A DNA stretch of 64,000 bases from Bacillus sp. BGMRC 2118 (lineage in GTDB: Bacteria; Bacillota; Bacilli; Bacillales; SA4). Positions 33,360 to 43,064 of the stretch are shown here, piece by piece. Below the pieces are notes generated by a model, which did no database searches, was not told where the DNA came from, and saw only the letters and a program-made list of their open reading frames with translations. Each line of letters opens with the position of its first letter. The stretch's first letter is position 1. Location: NCBI GenBank assembly GCA_008364785.1, contig VTTJ01000004.1:124001-188000 (forward strand). Direction: 5' to 3'. A program made the position numbers and the translations under genes.

Positions 33360-34514
33360 GTGTTTAATCGTAAGAAGAAAGTAAGACAAAAAGTAAAGAT
33401 GTACGGCTTTAAGTTCCCACAGCGTTTATTGGATGACCTTCGTCAATTTGAAGAGCAGGAATCTATTCAGATTCCTGCAAGTGCCTATGCAACGATGATT
33501 TGTGTGCTGAAGCAAATTCATCGTGAAAAAACTACACTAGGTGAGCTACAGGAGTTCAGCCTGAGTCACTATGCGACTGAACTTAAAATCGGATATTCTA
33601 CTCTCTATGTGGGACTACAGTTTTGGCTGGATCATGGCTTTCTTTATGAAGGAAAAAATGAGGGTGGTCAGACTCTATTAGTGCTGCAAAACGCTCATCG
33701 TTATTTCGCAGAGGACGACCTTAACTACTTCATCGTCCCTCATTCCTTGTTTGAAACCAATATCATCGCAGAATTAGTGCGCACATCGAATGGTAAAACT
33801 TTTGAATTAATGCTTTCACTATTCACTCAATTCCGTCATGGAGTTGCAGCCATTCATGGAACCCAGGAGGTAGAAGCATTAAAGCAAGTACGCAACATGA
33901 GTACGTTAAAGCATCAGCTTGGAAAGCGTTCCAAAGCGGTAAGAGAAGCAATCTCACTACTAGAGCCTTTATTTCATATTCACTATATTGGCCTATCACA
34001 TCGAGGACACCAGCTATGGATTCACCAAGTAGAATTCAGTTTGAAGCCAGAGTGTGTGATCGAAAATTCAGATGCCTTTGAGGTAAACCCGCTAGTATCA
34101 GAGTTTAGTAAGGAGACACAGCTCATCCTCAAATCCCTTCAAATTCACTTCAAGCCACGCGATCTATTCGATATTATGATTTCACTCAAGCAAGAGGTCA
34201 TCAACGTCCTAAAATATGTGGCTAAAAACGATGGAGAAAACTCCCCCTACTCCCTCCGTGACAGCTGGATTCAGACCTTCTTTTACCAATGCCTGGGCCG
34301 CTTCCAAACCAAAATCCAAGAACAGCAAAAGCAAAAAGAAACCTTCCAGTTTACCACGTCCATTGGTGCCTACTTCCGTACTGTCTTCCGTAACAACATC
34401 AAACTCTTCATTGAACAACACATTCCCGTTGACTACATTCGTAGTGCCAATATGAATGAATTTATGGTTACTGGACGTGCGCCTGTGCTTCATCAGCTTT
34501 TAACAAAATACTAA
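33360..34514 (+). CDS. Unrecognised protein with possible N-terminal winged helix
   Basis: 384 aa from GTG (CAGGAG about 10 nt upstream). Residues 55-110 resemble a winged helix (FSLSHYATELKIGYSTLYVG, LQFWLDHGFLYEG), as in replication or regulatory proteins with DnaD/RepA-like N termini. The remainder is soluble and helical with a basic N terminus (FNRKKKVRQKVKM). No plasmid or phage neighbours, so no role is proposed. Stands alone. Confidence 0.6.
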   Translation: MFNRKKKVRQKVKMYGFKFPQRLLDDLRQFEEQESIQIPASAYATMICVLKQIHREKTTLGELQEFSLSHYATELKIGYSTLYVGLQFWLDHGFLYEGKNEGGQTLLVLQNAHRYFAEDDLNYFIVPHSLFETNIIAELVRTSNGKTFELMLSLFTQFRHGVAAIHGTQEVEALKQVRNMSTLKHQLGKRSKAVREAISLLEPLFHIHYIGLSHRGHQLWIHQVEFSLKPECVIENSDAFEVNPLVSEFSKETQLILKSLQIHFKPRDLFDIMISLKQEVINVLKYVAKNDGENSPYSLRDSWIQTFFYQCLGRFQTKIQEQQKQKETFQFTTSIGAYFRTVFRNNIKLFIEQHIPVDYIRSANMNEFMVTGRAPVLHQLLTKY

Positions 34515-34608
34515 TAGAAATGCCTGAGCCTTGTTATGCGATATAACAGGGCTAGTTGTGTTTGTAACGTATGTTTCTTCCTACAAGTCATCCTATCTAT
34601 TTATCCCT

Positions 34609-34642
34609 GGCATCTCTCTTTTACACGGAGAGGTGCCTTTTT
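34609..34642 (+). terminator. Terminator
   Basis: GGCATCTCT/AGAGGTGCC stem then TTTTTG. A second hairpin without T-run (AGCCTTGTTAT/ATAACAGGGCT) is at 34527-34553. Confidence 0.65.
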
Positions 34643-35265
34643 GTGTGGGCATGAACTTCTAAATGAATGCCTGTAATAAGCTATTTCCTCTATATACATG
34701 CCACTCATCTAGCAAATCTCTAAATCACTGCTAGTCTAGTTTTCATCTTCTAATTGTCTGCTTCTATCATCTGAAGGAAATTGAAATGAATGTTTGTGAA
34801 TCATTACCTTCTATCTAAATCATTGCTACTCATGTATGAAGTCATTGAATAGGTTGCTCGTGGTAACGTCACCTCATCACTAGTGACTAAAGAGATCTGC
34901 TTACTTTTGAAAAATTAGCTTACTCTATTGATCCCCTTACTTATTTGACTACTTTCTTATTCTTCTGTTTGTTTTTACTAGATTGACTTATCTTTTATTT
35001 TATTGAAGGAATAAGTAGGTGGTACATTTACCAATCAATGGTTATGTAAAGTACCAAATGCTATCATCCTCATTGATTTGTTTTTGGTCTAGTTTGAGTA
35101 AAGAATGGAATGATTATATTTTGGATAAATCGATACAAAAAGTACAATTGTTATCTCTATATAGGCAATAAGCATTGCCCTTACCTTTCTCAAAAGTAAA
35201 CCTTCGTGCTGTCTGCTGGGACATATGATACACTATTCCTTATTACTAGTCGGAGGAACTCTACC
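34643..35265. other. Gene-poor gap
   Basis: About 620 bp, AT-rich with many stops in all frames; I see no supported gene, repeat of families A/B or conserved RNA motif. Confidence 0.5.
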
Positions 35266-35700
35266 ATGAAAATAAACTTTACTAAGAAACAATTTGGGTT
35301 ATTAGTAGACCTTTTATATTTAGGAGAATGGACAGCAAATTCAACAAAAAACCATGATGAAAGAAATGCTGAGTATGATGCATTATTTCAATATGTAAGT
35401 ACGTTTGCTAAAGATTTTGGATATGATCACGCAATCGAATATGACAACAAGTTAGAAGGATACTATCCAACTCAACAATTTGAAGAAAGCTTTGAGCCCA
35501 TCATTAAACATCATGATAATGAAATATTTTGGTCTCAACTAGTTGGACGTTTAGCGAAAAGAGATCTTGAAGAAACAGGTGAAACGTTTGCTACTCCTGA
35601 AGACTATTTGAGAAGATTATTTGAATTGGAAGAAAAGTATGAGGAAGAGTTTGAACAAAATGGGATTAAAAACATTAGAATATCTGATAACCATTTATAA
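35266..35700 (+). CDS. Conserved hypothetical protein of bacilli
   Basis: 144 aa from ATG 35266 (CGGAGGAACTCTACC upstream; a 20-codon longer frame lacks a site). Acidic, helical, no signal peptide; MKINFTKKQFGLLVDLLYLG and DYLRRLFELEEKYEEEFEQN mark the ends. It resembles a small uncharacterised protein family I have seen in Bacillus; no function can be given. Confidence 0.65.
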   Translation: MKINFTKKQFGLLVDLLYLGEWTANSTKNHDERNAEYDALFQYVSTFAKDFGYDHAIEYDNKLEGYYPTQQFEESFEPIIKHHDNEIFWSQLVGRLAKRDLEETGETFATPEDYLRRLFELEEKYEEEFEQNGIKNIRISDNHL

Positions 35701-35807
35701 GGTAACACTGTTATTTACCTTCCTCTCATACATGAAAATACAATATAAGAATGTTTTTGGATGGGGCTTGTACCCTTTGATCCTAAAGTTTGTTCTATAT
35801 TATCTTC

Positions 35808-35839
35808 TAAGGGTCAAGGGACCTGTCCCCTTGACCCTC
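35808..35839. repeat. Family A repeat, near-perfect palindrome
   Basis: AGGGTCAAGGG and CCCCTTGACCCT arms around ACCTGT. The most symmetric copy in the window; it may also act as a terminator between convergent genes. Confidence 0.65.
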
Positions 35840-35840
35840 T

Positions 35841-36605
35841 TTAAAAGTGCCTATTCTCAATATACCTCTCAAGTAACGAACGCCAATGATGTTCTAAATC
35901 AAAGTTTGTTATTAAGAGCATATCTATAAATTTCTCTAGCTCTACACTATCATTTAATAAAGCAATAGGTATTCTATTATGAACTGCTTCATAAAATTGC
36001 TTGAAATACTCATACTTCTTTCCATCTAATCTAAGTGAATTAGGATTTAACAGAATTGCCTTTTCAAATAAAATAGATCTCACTTGTTCTGGAAATAATC
36101 TTGATCTACATATTTTATCAACAACGGTTTTAGCGCCTCTTTCTATAACAAATGGTCGTATATGAGGAGGAATTCTTCTATCTAACACATAATTATTTAT
36201 TACACTGAGAGGTAGGTTCGTTTCTCTTGCAATGAATTCAACGCTCAGATTGTGTCTCTCTAATAAAAGCATAATATGTTCGTTTTTAAATAACCACGAA
36301 GTCCCCTTCTCAAGGGGGATTGAGATCGTAATAATTTTGATTAGTCGCTCGATTTCAGTTGTTGTAGGAAGCATGACAATAGGAATATAAGTGCCAGGAT
36401 ATAATTTGTTATATGCTTCGTAGACTTTTGATCCACTTATTAATTGATACGTTCCATTTTGTAATTTTTCAACTGAAATAGGAAATAATTCACGAACTCT
36501 AGTAGCATGTAAGATTTGCCTTGCCCTAACCAGATTATCCATCGGATCAGTATAATATGCCTCTATATCATCTATACAAATAAGTCTAATTGGTGAAGAA
36601 GTCAT
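35841..36605 (-). CDS. ParB/sulfiredoxin-like domain protein
   Basis: 254 aa; GAGGTGAT before ATG. Residues 1-90 resemble a ParB N-terminal nuclease-like domain (FPISVEKLQNGTYQLISGSK, VYEAYNKLYPGTYIPIVML), and residues 110-150 look like its helix-turn-helix (LLLERHNLSVEFIARETNLP). No ParA gene or parS-like site is adjacent, so a chromosome partition role is doubtful; a stand-alone DNA-binding regulator is likelier. Confidence 0.6.
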   Translation of the reverse strand: MTSSPIRLICIDDIEAYYTDPMDNLVRARQILHATRVRELFPISVEKLQNGTYQLISGSKVYEAYNKLYPGTYIPIVMLPTTTEIERLIKIITISIPLEKGTSWLFKNEHIMLLLERHNLSVEFIARETNLPLSVINNYVLDRRIPPHIRPFVIERGAKTVVDKICRSRLFPEQVRSILFEKAILLNPNSLRLDGKKYEYFKQFYEAVHNRIPIALLNDSVELEKFIDMLLITNFDLEHHWRSLLERYIENRHF

Positions 36606-36725
36606 ATAATCACCTCATTAGAACCTATGAAGATATCAGATTGTACGATTCATACTGTTTTCTAGAGGTGTCGTCCTATTTGCGGTAGAACAATGTGGAT
36701 ATTTGAAGGGATTAATCATGATTAA

Positions 36726-36752
36726 ATGGGTCGAGGAACCGATCCCCTCAAA
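36726..36752. repeat. Degenerate family A repeat
   Basis: GGGTCGAGGAACCGATCCCC upstream of the LCP gene. Confidence 0.4.
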
Positions 36753-36844
36753 CTCCCAATTATTGACTATATCTCTTGAGATTTGTTACATTATAGTTTG
36801 AATCTCATTAATACAAACTACGAAAACAGATAGGATTTGAAATA

Positions 36845-37786
36845 ATGGAAAAACGACAAATGAAGAAGAAATCACCATCTAAGAAAAAATGGCTTTGGAT
36901 CACTACAGGCATTATTGGAATAATCATTTTAGGGATAGCTGCTTATGTATACTCCATCTATCACTCTGTCCAAACGGCAGCTGACGAGATGTACGAGCCA
37001 TCGACTCGTGAAGTATCAGAAAAGCGTGAGAAAAAGGTTGAATTTGTGAAAAAGGATCCTATATCCTTCTTAATATTAGGTGTGGATGAAAGAATAAATG
37101 ATGTCGGCCGTTCGGATACGATGATTGTCATGACCGTTAATCCTGAGCAAAAATCAATGAAAATGGTGAGTATTCCTCGTGATACGCGAACTGAAATTGT
37201 AGGAAAAGGAAAACAAGATAAAATTAATCATGCCTACGCCTTTGGTGGGACGGATATGGCCATTGCTTCTGTTGAAAACTTCTTAGACATTCCGATTGAT
37301 TATTATGTAAAGGTCAATATGGAGAGTTTCAAAGAGATCGTGGATGCGGTTGGTGGTGTCAAAGTGAACAATCCATTCGAGTTTAGTGATGGTGGGTTTA
37401 CCTTTAAGCAAGGTGAGATAGCATTAAATGGAACTCAAGCTCTTACGTACGCTAGAATGAGAAAACAAGATCCTCGAGGGGACTTTGGTCGTCAAGATCG
37501 ACAAAAGCAAATTATTATGGGAGTGATCCAAAAAGGAGCAAGCTTCTCTTCCCTTGGGAAACATGACGACATATTCAAAGTGTTAGGAAACAATGTCAAA
37601 ACAAACTTAACCTTTGATCAAATGGTTGACATCCAAGCAAATTACAAAGAAGCAAGGCACAATCTCGAGCAGCTTCAGATACCTGGTAAAGGCACTACCA
37701 TTGATAAAATATATTATTACTCTGTAGCAGATAGTGATCGATTAGCTCTATCAGAGACATTAAGGACACATTTGAATATTAAATAG
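36845..37786 (+). CDS. LytR-CpsA-Psr (LCP) family glycopolymer ligase
   Basis: 313 aa with a basic N terminus, one membrane helix (about residues 17-38) and an extracytoplasmic LCP domain (FLILGVDERINDVGRSDTMI, SIPRDTRTEI, INHAYAFGG, ARMRKQDPRGDFGRQDRQKQ). Conserved Asp and Arg residues that bind the polyprenyl pyrophosphate substrate are visible in these blocks. LCP proteins transfer teichoic acids or capsule from lipid carrier to peptidoglycan. Its place at the end of the capsule locus suggests capsule attachment. Confidence 0.88.
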   Translation: MEKRQMKKKSPSKKKWLWITTGIIGIIILGIAAYVYSIYHSVQTAADEMYEPSTREVSEKREKKVEFVKKDPISFLILGVDERINDVGRSDTMIVMTVNPEQKSMKMVSIPRDTRTEIVGKGKQDKINHAYAFGGTDMAIASVENFLDIPIDYYVKVNMESFKEIVDAVGGVKVNNPFEFSDGGFTFKQGEIALNGTQALTYARMRKQDPRGDFGRQDRQKQIIMGVIQKGASFSSLGKHDDIFKVLGNNVKTNLTFDQMVDIQANYKEARHNLEQLQIPGKGTTIDKIYYYSVADSDRLALSETLRTHLNIK

Positions 37787-37794
37787 AGACAAAG

Positions 37795-37834
37795 AAAATG
37801 AGCAAAACCTAAACAGTTTTTGCTCATTTTTTTA
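37795..37834. terminator. Bidirectional terminator between LCP gene and SGNH gene
   Basis: AAAATGAGCAAAA/TTTTTGCTCATTTT stem followed by TTTT. Confidence 0.75.
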
Positions 37835-37891
37835 TCATTTGTTTCGCTGACTATGTTAGACAAGATCCTGCTTAGTTTTAAACTATTCACC

Positions 37892-39031
37892 TTATAAATC
37901 TTCTATCTTTTTTACGATATCATTATTCTTCTTAGCCCATTCTATTCGATCTTGTCTGATGTTGGATAAATGATTTTCTATATTCTCACTAGTTAGATAC
38001 ATACCAAAATCCTCGGAAACTTCCTCTAATTTGACATTCAGTATTTTATTTAAGACAAGATTCCCTACATTTTTACGATAATGCGATTGATCCAAGTAAT
38101 AGTCAAAGTTTGAAGGGGGAGTTGATGTAATGGAATTATATCCAGAAAAGTCCCAGAGTGGAGTAATCGCAACCATCTCCCGCTTCCAGTCCTCAAATTC
38201 TTCCCATAAGTTCAATTTCCTAATGCCTTCTGCTTGTAAGGCATGAACTGGAGGGATAAATACATCTAACTGTATATTCCTCTCACGGCATATATTAACT
38301 ATCCTTTTATAATTATCTACCTTTTCATTAGATAATTTATAATTCTTCAGCACTTCCGCATCCTGCAATTGTTCATTCAAGTGATCGAAGAACCGGTTAT
38401 GACCATGCTTCAGTTGATCCATATGCCTTGCTAATAGCTCATCTTCATTATGACTCCCATCTGGCAGATAGACCCTTCTTGTATAGTTCTGCTGACTCCT
38501 TACATTATCTAATAAAACCTTTATACTATCTTTTACTGCTTGTTCACTTAACAGAGTGTTAAGCAAATCATCTTTAATCATGTATCTTGTATCTAATCTT
38601 GAGTCATTATAGACTGGCCTGTTTTTTCGGAACTCATTAAAACCTTCAAAATCCAGGCCAATTATTACTCGTTTTATATTCGGGTTATTGAATAATGCAT
38701 AGTCAAAATAACGCATTTGTTCATATATATTAGCTCCAGAAAGCCCAAGGTTATATACTTTTGAACCCGTTAATTGATAAAAGTAATCCGGATCTAATCC
38801 AACCCTTGTTCTCGATGATCCAATGAAAATGATATCCGGTTTAATGGCAGCTACTTGTCTAGCCTTTAATAGATATTCTTTGTTTTCTATCTTTTTCACA
38901 TTAACATGTTCAATGTTTGGCGAATAATATATTTTATATGGATTGACAAAATAACACAAAACAGCAACACTTGTTAATGTAGCAAGACTAATGAAGATAA
39001 AGAGTAAATACCATCTCTTGTATGCTTTCAT
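37892..39031 (-). CDS. SGNH/GDSL-like membrane-anchored acyl transfer partner
   Basis: 379 aa: N-terminal membrane anchor (about 8-30), then an SGNH-hydrolase-like domain with the nucleophile motif IFIGSSRTRVGLDP and a C-terminal D-x-x-H motif in YLDQSHYRKNVG. Such AlgJ/DltD-like proteins act with MBOAT acyltransferases in O-acetylating extracellular polysaccharide; the MBOAT gene lies 11 bp upstream. It probably transfers acetyl groups to the capsule outside the membrane. Confidence 0.75.
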   Translation of the reverse strand: MKAYKRWYLLFIFISLATLTSVAVLCYFVNPYKIYYSPNIEHVNVKKIENKEYLLKARQVAAIKPDIIFIGSSRTRVGLDPDYFYQLTGSKVYNLGLSGANIYEQMRYFDYALFNNPNIKRVIIGLDFEGFNEFRKNRPVYNDSRLDTRYMIKDDLLNTLLSEQAVKDSIKVLLDNVRSQQNYTRRVYLPDGSHNEDELLARHMDQLKHGHNRFFDHLNEQLQDAEVLKNYKLSNEKVDNYKRIVNICRERNIQLDVFIPPVHALQAEGIRKLNLWEEFEDWKREMVAITPLWDFSGYNSITSTPPSNFDYYLDQSHYRKNVGNLVLNKILNVKLEEVSEDFGMYLTSENIENHLSNIRQDRIEWAKKNNDIVKKIEDL

Positions 39032-39042
39032 AATTTACTCCT

Positions 39043-40521
39043 TTAGAAGTTGAAATAAATAAATTCACTTACCTTGGTTAGATTTAATATGGAGTACAAT
39101 AATAATAGAATTGTAAAAAGAAATGTCCATATAGTAGGTTTAAATTTTTCTGCTAGCTGCCTTGTATTTTTAAAGACTAGTATAATAATAAATCCTATAA
39201 CTATATATTGAATTGCCTCGGAGATATTTAGTAGTGTAGGATTACTAAAAATAAACAATTCCTTCAGACTCGAAGGAATAATTGTTTGATACTTAATTGG
39301 CAGTACAATACCATTCATTCCGATCATACCTTTTAATACTTTAACTGCATCAGAGAAAGACTCCGCTCTAAAGAAAACCATTGTAAAATTAATGAAATTA
39401 AAGGTAATAAACCATGCCAATACCTTATTCATTTTTATTTTAGTTTGCTTCCAGTAGCGATGCACCACAGTAGCTACACCATGTAAAAATCCCCAAAAAA
39501 TAAATGTCCATCCTGCTCCATGCCATATCCCACTGACAATAAACATTAAAAACAAACTTAAACTTGTCCTTGTATTCACTTTGTGTTTTAGGTTTAAAGG
39601 AATAAACACCTTTCTTAATAAGAATTTATTCAGTGGAGTATACACATATCGGTATAAAAACCGTCCAAGTGTCATGTGCCATTTATTCCAGACATCTTGA
39701 ATATTCGTAGCCTTGTAGGGCGAATTAAAATTAAATGGTAACCTGATATTTAGAAGTAGAGCTGCACCAATTGCCATATCCATATAACCACTAAAATCAA
39801 AGTAGATTTGGAAGGTATAAGATAAAGAAATAACCCATCCCTCAATAAAAGTGACCACTTCCAATTGATCGAATCCTTGAGTCGCCCAAACAGCATACGT
39901 ATCAGCAAGTATAACCTTTTTAAATAAACCTACTGAAAAAAAGAAAATACCAATTGCCACATTTTTAGGATTCACCACTTTTTTTCGTAAGTTTGAAAAC
40001 TGCGGAATAATCTCCTTATGGTGGACAATTGGCCCTGCTATCAATTGTGGAAAGAACGTGACAAATAAAATGTAATCCAGTAAATTAGAGGATTTAATCT
40101 CACCTTTATAGATATCAACTATATTCGCAATTTGTTGAAAGGTGAAGAAACTGATTGCTAACGGTAAAGCAATTTCTAGCAGAGAAAAGTTAGTAGCAAA
40201 CAGTGAATTTACATTATAGATAAAAAAGTCGACATATTTGTAGTAGCCTAATAACCCTATATTGAAGGTTACGCCTAAAAACAACATCACTTTTTTATTA
40301 AGCGATCCCTTTTGAATAACCTGTCCAATATAGTAATTCACAATAATAGAAAGTAATATGAGTGGTAAATAGGATAGATTCCACCAACTATAGAATACTA
40401 ATGAACTAATGGCTAACCATAAATCACCAAGGCGAATTAGCCTCAACCTATTAAAGAAGAAATATAAAACTACTACTGTCGGTAGAAAAAGGAAGATAAA
40501 TTCAAATGAATTGAAAAGCAT
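39043..40521 (-). CDS. MBOAT family O-acyltransferase (AlgI-like)
   Basis: 492 aa with about 11 membrane segments. MBOAT features are plain: LVFYSWWNLSYLPLILLS, FPQLIAGPIVHHKEIIPQF, FDFSGYMDMAIGAALLL, WNKWHMTLGRFL and the catalytic His region FIVSGIWHGAGWTFIFWG. The enzyme passes acetyl groups across the membrane to a periplasmic-side partner, here the downstream SGNH protein. Likely modifies the capsule polymer. Confidence 0.9.
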   Translation of the reverse strand: MLFNSFEFIFLFLPTVVVLYFFFNRLRLIRLGDLWLAISSLVFYSWWNLSYLPLILLSIIVNYYIGQVIQKGSLNKKVMLFLGVTFNIGLLGYYKYVDFFIYNVNSLFATNFSLLEIALPLAISFFTFQQIANIVDIYKGEIKSSNLLDYILFVTFFPQLIAGPIVHHKEIIPQFSNLRKKVVNPKNVAIGIFFFSVGLFKKVILADTYAVWATQGFDQLEVVTFIEGWVISLSYTFQIYFDFSGYMDMAIGAALLLNIRLPFNFNSPYKATNIQDVWNKWHMTLGRFLYRYVYTPLNKFLLRKVFIPLNLKHKVNTRTSLSLFLMFIVSGIWHGAGWTFIFWGFLHGVATVVHRYWKQTKIKMNKVLAWFITFNFINFTMVFFRAESFSDAVKVLKGMIGMNGIVLPIKYQTIIPSSLKELFIFSNPTLLNISEAIQYIVIGFIIILVFKNTRQLAEKFKPTIWTFLFTILLLLYSILNLTKVSEFIYFNF

Positions 40522-40841
40522 ATTTTACTCCTGTGACTGTTATGAATAGTGTGATAAAGATTATTTCATGAGTTTTAAAAAATAGTTCATGTTATATATT
40601 AATCTATTTTCTATTGAATGTGCATAGGAATATTTTTGAAAGAAATTTTCCAATCATTAAACTTGTAATCCTAAAAATGTAAGAAGTAAGTCATTCAGTC
40701 ACCACTTTAGGAGTACATCTTCGCTATGGGAGTTTCTGCAGTAGGTATTTATAGAACCAATGTTAATAAATTCGTCTACTATAATTATTTTAAAATGGTA
40801 TAATAATAAAATATCTTTTAAAAATAATTTAGGAGAGAATA
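40522..40841. promoter_or_regulatory. Divergent promoter region
   Basis: 320-bp AT-rich gap between the MBOAT gene (minus) and the hexapeptide acyltransferase (plus). TATAAT-like boxes occur near 40778 and 40799 on the plus strand. No repeat or RNA motif seen. Confidence 0.4.
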
Positions 40842-41348
40842 ATGATTAAGACTATAAAATTTCACCTCTTATTGACTTTTTTAAATACATTCCTTACAGG
40901 AACTCGTTTCTTTATATTGAAACGGAGTATATTAAATTGTATTGGTATTAACGTTGGAAAAGGTTCTTGTATTGTTGGTCCTATTAAGGTTGGCAGAATA
41001 GCTAAATTGGAAATTGGTAAAGACTGCTGGATTGGGGCTAACTTTACCGTACATGGTAACGGTAAAGTAAAAATAAATAATAACTGTGATATTGGGCCAG
41101 ACGTAACTATTATAACTGGTTCACATGAAATTGGCTCTAAGGAAAGAAGAGCAGGGAAAGGAGTTACATGGATCTATAATATAGGGAGTGGGACATGGAT
41201 AGGCGCAAAAGCTACAATCTCAAATGGTTCGAACATTGGTAATGGTGTTGTTATTGGTGCATGTTCTCTAATAACAAAGGATTGTGAGGATAACTCTCTA
41301 TATCTTGGTTCACCTGCGAAGAAAGTAAAAGAATTAGAAATTATCTAG
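40842..41348 (+). CDS. Hexapeptide-repeat (LbH) acyltransferase
   Basis: 168 aa with a left-handed beta-helix of [LIV]Gxxxx repeats (IGINVGKGSCIVGPIKVGRI, IGKDCWIGANFTV, NIGSGTWIGAKATISNGSNI) and a His in TGSHEIG that fits acetyltransferases of the serine/maltose/galactoside type. AGGAGAG before ATG. It is the only rightward gene inside the leftward capsule locus, flanked by a divergent promoter and a bidirectional terminator, so it is regulated separately. Substrate probably a capsule sugar. Confidence 0.8.
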   Translation: MIKTIKFHLLLTFLNTFLTGTRFFILKRSILNCIGINVGKGSCIVGPIKVGRIAKLEIGKDCWIGANFTVHGNGKVKINNNCDIGPDVTIITGSHEIGSKERRAGKGVTWIYNIGSGTWIGAKATISNGSNIGNGVVIGACSLITKDCEDNSLYLGSPAKKVKELEII

Positions 41349-41409
41349 TAATTACTATTTTTTATTTATTAGGAAAATAAATTTCTTACCACTAACTTAA
41401 CCATTAAAT

Positions 41410-41436
41410 AAAGGTGAGCCACCAAGCTCACCTTTT
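41410..41436. terminator. Bidirectional terminator at the end of the capsule operon
   Basis: AAAGGTGAGC/GCTCACCTTT stem with T-runs either side; between the acyltransferase and Wzx genes, which converge. Confidence 0.75.
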
Positions 41437-41563
41437 AATTTTATTACATTAATTTCTCATACTTGTGATAAATAATCTATACTGCTGTGTATATATTTTA
41501 AAAACTTCAAAACTTGGTAAATTCAAATCTAAGTCCTAATGTTAGTCACTATCTATGAGTTTA

Positions 41564-42922
41564 TCAGTCAATTTTATTGTTTTCATTTATTAAATCATAA
41601 TTTTTTAATATTCTAAATGTATACATTGGTAGTACAACTCCAGGCACTAGGAAAGAAAAGATGTTTCCTAGTATTACTGCAGATACTCCCAAATTAGTAA
41701 CCTTAATTAATAAAATACATAACGGAATATTAATAATAGCTGCAAAACCATAACATAATATTTGTAAATTCAATTTGTTTAATCCATTTAAAATACTTTG
41801 AAATATATTACACCACATATTGAATATAACAAAAATAATTAAAAAAGGTATTAACTTAGACGGCATTATTATTTTTGAGCCCGTCCAATAGTTTATTATT
41901 ACTGGCGACATAAAGCCAATAACAACGGTAATTATTCCTAAGAGGGCAAACAGTATAATTAGCTTTTTAATTGAATTTTTAATTTCTCTTATTTTATTTA
42001 AAGATTTATCATTTATTACTTTGGTCCATATTGGAGTAAGGAATAAGCCAAGTACGATAGTACTTATACCTAATAACTTATATACAAGTTGATAGGGTGT
42101 AACTTGTTCAACTCCAATATACTTACTAATAATAAAATTATCAGTATTAAATAAAATAATTACCCCTAATTGAAGGATTAAAAACTTCCCTCCAAATTTC
42201 AGAATATCCTTCACTAGATCACTTCTAAAATAAATAAGGCTAAATCTTAAATTAAATCTATTATATCTAAAGATTATTATAGTAGATAAGCTTAAAATCA
42301 CTATTGAAGTACCTATATAGACAAATCCTAATACTATAAGATCGTTAATTTCTAGGAAATAAAGAATTGAGATTATTAATATATTCACTAAATTAATTCC
42401 TAATTGTATTAATGAGATAAGGTAAGATTTATATATTGAATGTAATATCGCATTTAGTATGGAAAGATAAAAATTTAATGAATACAAAAAAACCACAACA
42501 CAAATAAATAGAGTTAAATATGAATTACTATATTTAATACCATCAACGTTAAAGATTGATTGCCAATCAAGAAAAATTACTATAATTACAGCTATTATGA
42601 GTGCAATTACAGTTGGTATAATCATTAAGATATAAGTTGTACTAATATATGCATTAGATAGGCTTATATTATTCCTAGCAATTGATTCAGTAAGTTTATT
42701 TCTTAGACTGTTTCCCATACCAAAATCAAAGAAAGTCATCCATGTCAGTATAGAGAAAATAGTTAACCAAATTCCATTGATTGCGTCATTTGAAAAATAC
42801 CTATAAATTAATCCAACTAAAAGGAAATTTGTAATAATCCCCAATACCCTAAAGATTCCCATGCCTATTACATTTTTCCCGAAAGAGCTTCTTAGTAATT
42901 TGTTTTTTAAAACCATCATCAT
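41564..42922 (-). CDS. Wzx-type polysaccharide flippase
   Basis: 452 aa, about 12-14 membrane segments, with the start of MATE/Wzx proteins (SFGKNVIGMGIFRVLGIITN, FFDFGMGNSLRNKL). Flips lipid-linked capsule repeat units to the outer face. Second-last of the operon by position, about 140 bp after wzy. Low-complexity, very AT-rich DNA (lower GC than flanking capABCD), as usual for Wzx/Wzy genes exchanged between strains. Confidence 0.8.
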   Translation of the reverse strand: MMMVLKNKLLRSSFGKNVIGMGIFRVLGIITNFLLVGLIYRYFSNDAINGIWLTIFSILTWMTFFDFGMGNSLRNKLTESIARNNISLSNAYISTTYILMIIPTVIALIIAVIIVIFLDWQSIFNVDGIKYSNSYLTLFICVVVFLYSLNFYLSILNAILHSIYKSYLISLIQLGINLVNILIISILYFLEINDLIVLGFVYIGTSIVILSLSTIIIFRYNRFNLRFSLIYFRSDLVKDILKFGGKFLILQLGVIILFNTDNFIISKYIGVEQVTPYQLVYKLLGISTIVLGLFLTPIWTKVINDKSLNKIREIKNSIKKLIILFALLGIITVVIGFMSPVIINYWTGSKIIMPSKLIPFLIIFVIFNMWCNIFQSILNGLNKLNLQILCYGFAAIINIPLCILLIKVTNLGVSAVILGNIFSFLVPGVVLPMYTFRILKNYDLINENNKID

Positions 42923-43064
42923 TACACATTCAACACTTTCTATGCTTTATCCTAATTACTTAAGTTAAAGTAAATTTTGTTTTCTTTTATTCATAAAAAG
43001 TTCCATAGAATATTTTCTTTAATTTTTTTTAAAGAGTATAATTCTTGGAATAGAATTCATTATT

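Noticed and set aside
35841..37786. ParB-like plus LCP as a plasmid partition region
   Set aside because: No ParA, replication gene or iterons; the LCP protein belongs to wall polymer attachment.
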